A DNA stretch of 11,974 nucleotides from JBCDJI01 sp964351865 (GTDB taxonomy: Bacteria; Verrucomicrobiota; Verrucomicrobiia; Methylacidiphilales; JBCBYL01): contig CAYGPJ010000058.1 of NCBI GenBank assembly GCA_964351865.1, positions 1 to 11,974 of the forward strand, in the 5' to 3' direction. The position numbers were made by a program, and so were the translations under genes. The notes under the pieces are model-generated. The model ran no database searches. It worked only from the letters and a program-made list of their open reading frames with translations, and was not told where the DNA came from. Below are positions 7,401-11,974 of the stretch, in pieces; positions within the stretch are counted from its first letter, which is position 1; every line of letters begins with the position of its first letter.

Positions 7401-7444
7401 AAAAGGGACGGAGGAGTTCATGCATGAACTCCTCCGTCCCTTTT
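7401..7444. terminator. Perfect 44-nt palindrome, GGGACGGAGG-type; possible bidirectional terminator
   Basis: A perfect palindrome with 22-nt arms and no unpaired centre: the left arm starts AAAAGGGACGGAGG and the right arm ends CCTCCGTCCCTTTT, meeting at ATGCAT. A GC-rich stem ending in TTTT on both strands is the layout of a bidirectional intrinsic terminator and it lies between the convergent genes nadD and rsfS. It also shares its core with the hairpin at 6324-6369, so it may be a REP-like element that happens to work as a terminator. Confidence 0.7.
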
Positions 7445-7457
7445 CAGGCGTCATCGT

Positions 7458-7511
7458 GCGGCAATATATCCACAATACGCTCTAGTAGACCGTGCAACAT
7501 GATATGACGGG
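7458..7511 (+). repeat. Diverged 54-nt direct repeat, copy 2
   Basis: The second copy begins GCGGCAA and contains GCTCTAGTAGAC at 7479-7490. It lies 175 nt after copy 1 in the same orientation, with the 44-nt palindrome between them. It lacks the partner of the AAATGCTCTA arm that gives copy 1 its inverted repeat. Confidence 0.7.
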
Positions 7512-7514
7512 AAC

Positions 7515-7574
7515 TGTAGGCCGAGATTGCATCTCGGCTCCTTCTAAACTGTCGAGATGCAATCTCGACCTACA
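7515..7574. repeat. Nested inverted repeat, TGTAGG...CGAGAT type (REP-like)
   Basis: Left arm 7515-7536 and right arm 7553-7574 are complementary at 21 of 22 positions. Each arm is itself a hairpin: CCGAGAT-TGC-ATCTCGG at 7521-7537 and TCGAGAT-GCA-ATCTCGA at 7552-7568. The outer pair of each small hairpin differs (C-G versus T-A) while pairing is kept. The DNA could form either one long or two short stems. It sits 36 nt past the rsfS stop, but no T-tract follows it. Confidence 0.8.
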
Positions 7575-7610
7575 TATTTTCCAACCCGTCGAAGCATCCT
7601 GCATGAACTA

Positions 7611-7988
7611 CTAGATGGTGATTTTGAGTGGCTGGGCGTCGTGCCAGAGGTCTTCCAATGAATAACGAATGCGCTGCTCGGCTGAGAGGACGTGGACCAG
7701 GACTGAGCCATAGTCGATAATCAGCCATCCGCTCTCGCGGCTGCCGTCTTTGGCGTAGGGTTTGAGTCCATATTCCTGCTGACAGCCTTCGATGATGCCA
7801 TCGGTGATGGCGCGGAGTTGTGGCGAGGAGAGGCCGGAGCAAATGACGAAGTAGGAGGCGGGGCCATCAATAGCGGTTAAGTCCAGCGCAAGCGGGTTTT
7901 CCGCTTTTTTGTCATCGGCGTATTTAATGATTCTGGTAATCAGTTCGAGGTCTGAGGGCACAGTGGCTTTCGCTGTCTTAGTTGGCAT
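7611..7988 (-). CDS. rsfS: Ribosomal silencing factor RsfS (Iojap/DUF143 family)
   Basis: A 125-residue protein of normal length for RsfS, which binds ribosomal protein uL14 on the large subunit and blocks joining of the subunits when nutrients are short. Family features are all present: an N-terminal helix, the DLTAIDGPASYFVICSG stretch (about 36-52), SSPQLRAITDGI (about 54-65), and the C-terminal signature GWLIIDYGSVLVHVLS followed by RIRYSLEDLWHDA. No Shine-Dalgarno lies upstream of the ATG. It is 79 nt downstream of argS on the same strand and could share its transcript. It converges on nadD, which in many genomes sits directly upstream of rsfS in the same direction. Confidence 0.95.
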   Translation of the reverse strand: MPTKTAKATVPSDLELITRIIKYADDKKAENPLALDLTAIDGPASYFVICSGLSSPQLRAITDGIIEGCQQEYGLKPYAKDGSRESGWLIIDYGSVLVHVLSAEQRIRYSLEDLWHDAQPLKITI

Positions 7989-8043
7989 CAGGAGTAGTGT
8001 CGGGGATGGAGCGATTTAAATAAAGCGAAAAGGGTGGTGCAAG

Positions 8044-8059
8044 GCCTGGCAGCCTGGCA
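8044..8059. repeat. Tandem GCCTGGCA octamer
   Basis: GCCTGGCA occurs twice without spacing at 8044-8051 and 8052-8059, in the 79-nt gap between argS and rsfS. It is short and may be chance or slippage. Confidence 0.5.
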
Positions 8060-8067
8060 ATAGCAGA

Positions 8068-9822
8068 TCACATTTTTTCCAGCGTCTCAATGCCCAACAG
8101 GTCGAGTCCATGCTTGAGGACATCCCCCGTGAGCTGGCAAAGGGCCAGCCGCGAGTCGCGCAGTTCATCGGACTCCGCTTTCAGTACCGGGCAATGTTCA
8201 AAGAACTTATGGAACATGCTGGCTACTTCGTAGAGGTAGCCGCACAACAGGTGCGGGCGGTATTCTCTGGTGACCAGATCGATGGTGCTGCCATATTCCA
8301 GCAGCAGGCGGGCTAAGGCCTGCTCGTGGGGCATTTGAAGGTGAAAGTTGATCCCCGACACCCTTTGGGGTCGGGACTGGCCAGAGGCCGGAGCTGATGG
8401 TTGATGATCTTCGGCTTTGCGGAGGATGGAGCGGGTGCGGACGTAGGCGTTGAGCAGGTAGGGAGCGGTGTTCCCTTCAAAGGCGAGCAGCTTATCCCAG
8501 TCGAAGACGTAATCGAGATTACGGTTCTGGGAAAGGTCGGCGTATTTTAAGGCACCGATACCGATGATGCGCGACATGGACTTGGCCTCGTCGTCGGGGA
8601 TATCGCTACGTTTTTCTTTAAGGATGGCTTCAGCCCGTTGTTCTGCTTCGTCGAGCAGGTCGCGCAGGCGGATCGGGTTGCCTTCGCGGGTTTTGAGTGG
8701 TTTCTTGTTTTGCCCCAGAATAGCCCCGAACCAGACGTGCTGGCAGTTGACGTTGAGTCCCCACTGACTGGCGGTTGCAAACAGCTGTTTGAAATGCAAC
8801 TGCTGCCGGCCGTCGGTGACGTAGATGACTTCTTCTGCCTTCCATTCCTCGATGCGATACTTCAACGTTGCCAGATCGGTGGTGGCGTAGAGGGCGGCAC
8901 CATCTGATTTTTCGATCAGAAAGGGGTGATCCTGCAGTTCCTCTTCGGTAAAGAAGACCACCTTGGCTCCCTCACTTTCTTTAGCAATGCCCTGAGCGTG
9001 CAATTCCTCGACGGTTGATTTGAGCCAAGGGTTGTAAAAGCTTTCGCCCAGGGTGTGATCAAAGTGAACATTCAACCGCTGATAGATGGAATCAAAAGCT
9101 GACTGTGAGCGATCGCGGAACAGTTTCCAGATTTCGAGGTTTTCGGCATCGCCGGCCTGTAGTTTTTTCAGCTCGAGTCGAGCTTGGGCCAGCTTGGCCT
9201 CGTCTTGCTCACAGGCTTGATGGGTGGTCTGGTAAATCTCCTGCATCATGGCCAATGCTTCGGTGGTCGGCAATTCCGGCTTGCCCCGGTCCTGATAGCC
9301 GAGGATTAACTTTCCGAATTGTGTGCCCCAATCCCCAATGTGATTATCGCGGATCACCTGATGGTGTTTAGCGGAGAGGATGCGGGAAATACAGTCGCCG
9401 AGAATGGTGCTGCGGATATGTCCGACGTGCATTTCTTTAGCGACGTTGGGGGCGCTGAAGTCGACCACGATAGTTTGGGGGGATGCGGCGGGAGTGATGC
9501 CCAAGGCGGGGTCGATTGCCAGATCGATGAGGGCTTGCTCCAGACATTCCGGTTTGAAGGTGAAGTTGACAAAGCCGGGGCCGGCTATTTCCGGGGGTTC
9601 GATAAAGTCGGCCGATTGGCAATGCTCCACCAGTGAAGCCGCTATTTCGCGAGGATTTTTTTTCAGGGCCTTGGCGGCTCCCATGGCGACATTGGACTGA
9701 TAGTGTCCGAATTGGGGATCGTTACAGGGTTGAACGACGGAACCGGCCGGTGATGCGGGTAAGTTTTTGTCGATCCAGGACTGAACGAGATCGGTCAGCT
9801 TTTGGGCGGGGGTTTGCTTCAT
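8068..9822 (-). CDS. argS: Arginyl-tRNA synthetase carrying an in-frame palindromic repeat
   Basis: A class I arginyl-tRNA synthetase of 584 residues that charges tRNA-Arg in the cytoplasm. An N-terminal Add1-like domain (about 1-110) leads into the Rossmann catalytic core with the HIGH-type motif HVGH at 132-135, preceded by SAPNVAKEM. The KMSKS loop is replaced by LKTREGN (376-382), which is usual in most ArgS. The DALR-type anticodon-binding domain begins after about 495 (ALARLLLEY, HKFFEHCPVLKA) and the protein ends ETLEKM, close to the family's common terminus. Residues 473-492, between SILRKAED and LQMPHEQALARL, are encoded by a palindromic repeat also found in intergenic DNA. This is normally a variable linker, so the protein is probably functional. 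The ATG overlaps the stop of the upstream ptsN-like gene as ATGA; no Shine-Dalgarno is seen. Confidence 0.96.
   Translation of the reverse strand: MKQTPAQKLTDLVQSWIDKNLPASPAGSVVQPCNDPQFGHYQSNVAMGAAKALKKNPREIAASLVEHCQSADFIEPPEIAGPGFVNFTFKPECLEQALIDLAIDPALGITPAASPQTIVVDFSAPNVAKEMHVGHIRSTILGDCISRILSAKHHQVIRDNHIGDWGTQFGKLILGYQDRGKPELPTTEALAMMQEIYQTTHQACEQDEAKLAQARLELKKLQAGDAENLEIWKLFRDRSQSAFDSIYQRLNVHFDHTLGESFYNPWLKSTVEELHAQGIAKESEGAKVVFFTEEELQDHPFLIEKSDGAALYATTDLATLKYRIEEWKAEEVIYVTDGRQQLHFKQLFATASQWGLNVNCQHVWFGAILGQNKKPLKTREGNPIRLRDLLDEAEQRAEAILKEKRSDIPDDEAKSMSRIIGIGALKYADLSQNRNLDYVFDWDKLLAFEGNTAPYLLNAYVRTRSILRKAEDHQPSAPASGQSRPQRVSGINFHLQMPHEQALARLLLEYGSTIDLVTREYRPHLLCGYLYEVASMFHKFFEHCPVLKAESDELRDSRLALCQLTGDVLKHGLDLLGIETLEKM
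8347..8405 (+). repeat. Palindromic element inserted in frame within argS
   Basis: On the + strand the element runs GTTGATCCCCGACACCC, then TTTGGGGTCGGG, then ACTGGCCAGAGGCC and GGAGCTGATGGTTGAT. A stem CCCGAC-(A)-CCC/GGG-GTCGGG with one bulged A is followed by a second small hairpin GGCC-AGA-GGCC. It is bounded by GTTGAT at both ends (8347-8352 and 8400-8405). The core from CCCGAC onward matches the first intergenic copy (10349-10421) at 44 of 52 positions. It is read through on the minus strand as ArgS residues 473-492. Confidence 0.85.
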
Positions 9823-10292
9823 GATGCTGAAAAAATCTCTGTCAATTCCTGGGGTGAGCTGGCGGCTTTGAGTCGATCCAGATTTGCATCATCGCGAAAA
9901 AACGATGAGATGGAAGCGATGGTGCGCAGGTGGGTGGAGTAGTCGTCATCAGGTATGAGTGAGAGATAAAAGTATTTAACGGGGAGTCCGTCCTGAGGGC
10001 CGTTTTCGATGCCGGTGGTGATGCCTTGTTCTGAGCGTGCCAGGAGTTTGACTACGGCGGGAAGGTCGTGAATGGCGGCATGGGGAATCGCCAATTCGCG
10101 GCCGATAGCTGTCGACATTTTGGACTCGCGGGTTTCCAGCGCCTCCAATATTTCTGGACGTAATTCTGCGGGGATTACCTGCTTCTCGACAAGATGGTCG
10201 ATCATTTCCTGGAAGGCCCCGGCTCTGGAGGTGGCGGCCAGCGAGTAGATGATACTGTCGGGGGTGATTAGGTTGGGTGAATCGGTAGTCAT
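9819..10292 (-). CDS. PTS IIA domain protein, nitrogen/fructose type (PtsN-like)
   Basis: A single-domain EIIA of the fructose/nitrogen (PtsN) class. The active-site segment TAIGRELAIPHAAI carries the phospho-accepting histidine, residue 71 from this start (PtsN of E. coli uses H73). I chose the ATG at 10292 (157 residues) because the length and His position then match the family, and a promoter-like TTGACT lies just upstream of it. An in-frame ATG at 10340 would add 16 residues (MILDLKTAHFLDTQVP) without domain similarity. No membrane or IIB/IIC domain is attached, so a regulatory role fed by EI/HPr-type donors is more likely than sugar uptake; that is an inference. The stop overlaps the argS start by ATGA, implying translational coupling. 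Confidence 0.88.
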   Translation of the reverse strand: MTTDSPNLITPDSIIYSLAATSRAGAFQEMIDHLVEKQVIPAELRPEILEALETRESKMSTAIGRELAIPHAAIHDLPAVVKLLARSEQGITTGIENGPQDGLPVKYFYLSLIPDDDYSTHLRTIASISSFFRDDANLDRLKAASSPQELTEIFSAS

Positions 10293-10303
10293 AGGAACTT
10301 GAG

Positions 10304-10333
10304 TATCTAAGAAGTGAGCTGTCTTTAAGTCAA
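10304..10333 (-). promoter_or_regulatory. Candidate promoter for the ptsN-like gene and argS
   Basis: Read on the minus strand, TTGACT (10328-10333; 5 of 6 matches to the -35) is followed after 18 nt by TAGATA (10304-10309; only 3 of 6 to the -10). Initiation would fall just before the ATG at 10292 and inside the longer alternative reading frame, which supports the shorter start. The weak -10 keeps this tentative. Confidence 0.3.
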
Positions 10334-10348
10334 GGATCATAGCTTATA

Positions 10349-10421
10349 GTTGATGGTTGATTCCCGATACCCTACGGGATCGGGACTGGCCAGAGGCCAG
10401 TGCTGATTGCTGATTGCTGAT
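10349..10421 (+). repeat. argS-type palindromic element, intergenic copy A, with heptad repeats
   Basis: Two GTTGAT sites (10349-10354, 10356-10361) lead into CCCGATACCC-TAC-GGGATCGGG, then the perfect 7-bp hairpin ACTGGCC-AGA-GGCCAGT, then three tandem TGCTGAT heptads (10401-10421). Compared with the argS copy the stem pair C-G has become T-A on both arms, and the bulged A is kept. The last heptad is also the start of copy B. Confidence 0.85.
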
Positions 10422-10488
10422 CCCCCGACACCCTTTGGGGTCGGGACTTGCCCCCGCAAGGTCGGGAAAGGCCAGGGGCCGGAGCTGA
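10415..10488 (+). repeat. argS-type palindromic element, intergenic copy B, with internal extension
   Basis: This copy shares 26 identical consecutive bases with the argS element, from CCCCGACACCC to GGGTCGGGACT. It then carries an extra segment of about 20 nt containing the hairpin CTTGC-CCCC-GCAAG and a second GGTCGGG, before the usual GGCC-AGG-GGCC hairpin and GGAGCTGA. It lies head to tail with copy A. Confidence 0.8.
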
Positions 10489-10511
10489 AAGGGGACACCA
10501 CCCGGAGGGGA

Positions 10512-10558
10512 GTCAGACCCCTTCAACGAATCTTTCAGATTCCGTTAAAGGGTCTGAC
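10512..10558. repeat. TCAGACCCC-type palindromic repeat, copy 2
   Basis: GTCAGACCC at 10512-10520 pairs with GGGTCTGAC at 10550-10558. An inner stem, AACGAATCT (10525-10533) with AGATTcCGTT (10537-10546, one bulged base), extends the hairpin around a 3-nt loop. The outer arms match the hairpin at 1-53 while the inner sequence differs. It lies 17 nt past the stop of the membrane peptidase gene and could mark the end of its transcript, but no T-tract follows. Confidence 0.75.
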
Positions 10559-10574
10559 CCCGCCGCCCGCTGGG

Positions 10575-11318
10575 TTATTTTAACCAGGTGGCGAGGGTTT
10601 TGATCAGGTCGCGGGAAATTTCGTAGAGGGACAGGTAGGTGTCGGCGGTGAGGGAGGCGGAGAGTTGCGTGAGTTGCCATAGTGGCATGGGGGTGAGCCA
10701 TGCCCACAGAATGAGGGTAATCATCCAGATATTGCTGAGGCAGATGATGGTCCAGGAGAAGAGGTAGCCTTGAGAGGCAAAGTCGGTTTGTTCGGTCTTG
10801 AGCAGGCTGAAGGTAAACGAAAAATGGAATGACCAGATCAGGCCCCAGAAAAAGAGGAAATACGGCGTCCATTCGAGGCAGGGCGGGTAGATCCAGACAC
10901 TGATGCCCCAGAGGATGCCGGAAATCAACGGATAAAGCGGGACAATATAGGGAGCCAGGGAGATCCAGGCTGAAGTTCGATCGGCTACGATATGGCCCCC
11001 ATCGCCACTGACATGGAAGCGGGAAACTTTGCCGCCGCTCATCCATACTGCCAGCGCATGGGTGGCCTCATGTTGAAAGACATATAGCGAAGTCAGTCGG
11101 TTCAGGGTAAGGTAGAGGATCAACCATAAAACAAAGCCGGCGCTGAAAAGGTAGACCGAGAGCCAGGGGATCTCATTGCTGACGGAGCGCGCCACAGTGG
11201 TATAAAGGATCCGAACGGAACTCCAGACCGAGGGCAGCAGTAAGCAGGCTAGAATGAATTTCCCGAATTTCACAAGGAGCACATTGTTGAGGCAGGCGGG
11301 GCAAATAACAATCCACAA
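10575..11318 (-). CDS. Putative M50-like membrane zinc metallopeptidase
   Basis: A predicted multi-pass membrane protein of up to 247 residues. The zinc-metallopeptidase motif HEATH is at 83-87, directly followed by AxxMSGGKVSRFHVSGDGGHI (about 90-110). That combination resembles the M50B-like group of site-2-protease relatives. Hydrophobic segments lie at about 13-34, 52-76, 118-145, 150-175 and 185-215. I do not see the NPDG motif of classical site-2 proteases; D104 or a later residue might be the third ligand. An in-frame TGA immediately precedes the TTG start at 11318, and in-frame GTG codons at 11282 and 11273 are alternatives that would remove the N-terminal CPAC pair. No Shine-Dalgarno supports any of them. 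The substrate is unknown, and a repeat-filled gap of more than 230 nt separates it from the ptsN-like gene, so cotranscription is uncertain. Confidence 0.6.
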   Translation of the reverse strand: MWIVICPACLNNVLLVKFGKFILACLLLPSVWSSVRILYTTVARSVSNEIPWLSVYLFSAGFVLWLILYLTLNRLTSLYVFQHEATHALAVWMSGGKVSRFHVSGDGGHIVADRTSAWISLAPYIVPLYPLISGILWGISVWIYPPCLEWTPYFLFFWGLIWSFHFSFTFSLLKTEQTDFASQGYLFSWTIICLSNIWMITLILWAWLTPMPLWQLTQLSASLTADTYLSLYEISRDLIKTLATWLK

Positions 11319-11522
11319 TCAACGGGGTGGAGGCATGTCGTTTTATTCTTTCTTGGGGATGAATTTTCACTGGAGTTGAGGGGTGTCATTACGAATGGTA
11401 GCAGGGGAAAGTGAAAAGGGCACACTCGGATGAAGTTGGATAGTAGTAGCAGAGGTCTAAACTGAGGGAATGAGAGGAACTTGATCTGCCACTGATATTG
11501 ACATGACACGCGGTGAATCATA

Positions 11523-11533
11523 GGGGACGGAGG
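11523..11533 (+). repeat. GGGACGGAGG half-site without its inverted partner
   Basis: GGGGACGGAGG here equals one arm core of the palindromes at 6324-6369 and 7401-7444, but no CCTCCGTCCC follows within the window. The partner may have been lost or may lie beyond the insertion sequence on the right. Confidence 0.6.
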
Positions 11534-11583
11534 TAACCCCGAAAGCTTTCGCATACACGTTAACATAAGCACTTAAAACACGT

Positions 11584-11620
11584 AAAAACCGTGCTGTACA
11601 AATTGGGCACAGCACGGTTT
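11584..11620 (-). terminator. Hairpin with T-tract at the left end of the insertion sequence
   Basis: AAACCGTGCTGT (11586-11597) pairs exactly with ACAGCACGGTTT (11609-11620) around an 11-nt loop. On the minus strand the stem runs into TTTTT (complement of 11584-11588), the layout of an intrinsic terminator for leftward transcripts. On the + strand the stem could also hinder transcripts entering the transposase gene, which insertion sequences often prevent. Confidence 0.6.
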
Positions 11621-11629
11621 AAAATAGGG

Positions 11630-11974
11630 ATGGAACTTTCAAATCTATCCCCGCAACAAGTGGTAGCCGAGCTATTACCTTCGATCAATATCAAATCACT
11701 GGCCAAAGCAACCGGCTGGCAAAAACGGCGAGGTAAAAAGCTTTGTCCGGTTCAATTCGTTCGAGCTTTAATGGCATGCTCGTGGCAGAGCGATGGCAGG
11801 CTTTGCCTGTGGGCATGGCAAATTGCGATGTGTGGTAAGGATACGATATCATTACCCGGACTCAAACGACGGGTGAACCGGCAAGCTGTTGAACTGATCA
11901 GAAGTATCTGGGGGGGAGTGCTAGCCCGCATATTTCACCCTATGTTAGTTAGCGTCTATAAATATGTCAGGAAC
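11630..11974 (+). CDS. IS4-like transposase, N-terminal part (cut by the window end)
   Basis: The frame stays open for 115 codons to the last base of the window, so this is the 5' part of a longer gene. The sequence begins MELSNLSPQQVVAELLPSIN and continues with SLAKATGWQKRRGKKLCPVQFVRAL, then a stretch ending in LPGLKRRVNRQAVELIRSIW. This is the helical N-terminal region seen in IS4-family DDE transposases, which typically reads as an AxxTGFxxRxRKLxPxxFL-like start followed by a Gln/Arg-rich helix. The DDE catalytic domain would lie beyond the window. GGG at 11627-11629 directly abuts the ATG and is not a proper Shine-Dalgarno. It might be intact or a fragment; that cannot be judged here. 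Confidence 0.75.
   Translation, partial: MELSNLSPQQVVAELLPSINIKSLAKATGWQKRRGKKLCPVQFVRALMACSWQSDGRLCLWAWQIAMCGKDTISLPGLKRRVNRQAVELIRSIWGGVLARIFHPMLVSVYKYVRN

Larger units (their letters stand above)
7118..7610. other. Repeat-filled gap between convergent nadD and rsfS
   Basis: These 493 nt hold no supportable gene. From left to right there are about 90 nt of unremarkable sequence, a 23-bp tandem repeat (7210-7260), the first copy of a diverged 54-nt repeat (7283-7336) inside a larger inverted repeat (7300-7368), a perfect 44-nt palindrome (7401-7444), the second 54-nt copy (7458-7511), and a nested inverted repeat (7515-7574). Short ORFs crossing it have no protein-like features. Confidence 0.8.
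11319..11629. other. Gene-free stretch up to the insertion sequence
   Basis: I see no supportable gene in these 311 nt; the open frames present have no domain-like or membrane-like pattern. It contains a GGGGACGGAGG half-site at 11523-11533, a 12-bp palindrome CGAAAGCTTTCG at 11540-11551, and the hairpin at 11586-11620 just before the transposase. The left boundary of the insertion sequence probably falls between about 11533 and 11586. Confidence 0.55.
11539..11974 (+). mobile_element. Left part of an IS4-like insertion sequence (right end outside the window)
   Basis: An IS4-like transposase N-terminus begins at 11630 and runs off the window. Upstream lie a strong hairpin (11586-11620) and a short palindrome. 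The terminal inverted repeat cannot be identified without the right end, so the left boundary given is approximate. Confidence 0.6.

Noticed and set aside
7210..7511. Possible CRISPR array because of spaced repeats
   Set aside because: The 23-bp units are adjacent without spacers, the 54-nt repeats number only two and are diverged, and no cas gene is nearby.
8638..9700. Several + strand open frames of 88-106 residues opposite argS
   Set aside because: They are antisense shadows of a well-supported argS and have no recognisable motif or start signal.
10344..10526. A 60-residue minus-strand open frame ending in SRSRRVSGINHQL-like sequence similar to the ArgS insert
   Set aside because: It consists of the two intergenic copies of the palindromic element read in the same frame as in argS. 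It has no start signal and no domain, so it is repeat DNA rather than a gene.
10513..11046. A 177-residue minus-strand open frame overlapping the putative M50-like gene
   Set aside because: It has no coherent membrane or domain pattern and is rich in Pro, Arg and His, as out-of-frame translations often are. The overlapping frame has HEATH and clear membrane segments.
11270..11572. A 100-residue minus-strand open frame upstream of the M50-like gene
   Set aside because: It crosses the GGGACGGAGG half-site and the M50-like start, and its composition is irregular with no signal peptide or domain, so I treat it as chance.

Overview
The window is about 12 kb from a Gram-negative (diderm) bacterium of roughly 50% GC. 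The diderm assignment rests on an outer-membrane beta-barrel with a signal peptide, a lipoprotein of the polysaccharide-export family and a Wzc-type kinase. Most genes have no recognisable Shine-Dalgarno sequence, and the intergenic DNA is full of palindromic repeats. This would fit a PVC-group bacterium (Verrucomicrobiota or Kiritimatiellota), but that placement is an inference without a marker-gene search.

Region 1 (1-6220, + strand) is an exopolysaccharide module. It holds a multi-pass GT-C-like membrane glycosyltransferase, a BBP2-like outer-membrane beta-barrel, a Wzz/Wzc polysaccharide co-polymerase fused to a BY-type tyrosine kinase, and a short Wza-like lipoprotein overlapping the kinase gene. 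Together they could make and export an envelope polysaccharide. The short export protein probably does not form its own outer-membrane pore, so the beta-barrel may do so.

Region 2 (6221-7610) is nadD (+) between two GGGACGGAGG-type palindromes, followed by a 493-nt gene-free stretch made almost entirely of repeats: a 23-bp tandem repeat, a diverged 54-nt direct repeat, a perfect 44-nt palindrome and a nested inverted repeat.

Region 3 (7611-11318, - strand) is read leftwards: a putative M50-like membrane metallopeptidase, a repeat-rich gap, a PTS IIA (PtsN-like) gene, argS (joined to it by an ATGA overlap) and rsfS. NadD, RsfS and ArgS are housekeeping functions (NAD synthesis, ribosome silencing, tRNA charging).

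Region 4 (11319-11974) is a gene-free stretch leading into the left part of an IS4-like insertion sequence whose transposase runs off the window.

The most striking observation is a palindromic repeat family with at least four copies here. One copy lies in frame inside argS and is translated as about 20 residues between the catalytic core and the anticodon-binding domain; two lie in the gap upstream of ptsN, and one partial reversed copy lies upstream of the glycosyltransferase. The copies share a bulged stem with a compensatory base-pair change, so this looks like a mobile palindromic element that tolerates insertion into coding sequence, resembling the Rickettsia palindromic elements in behaviour. 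At least three other palindrome families are interspersed.
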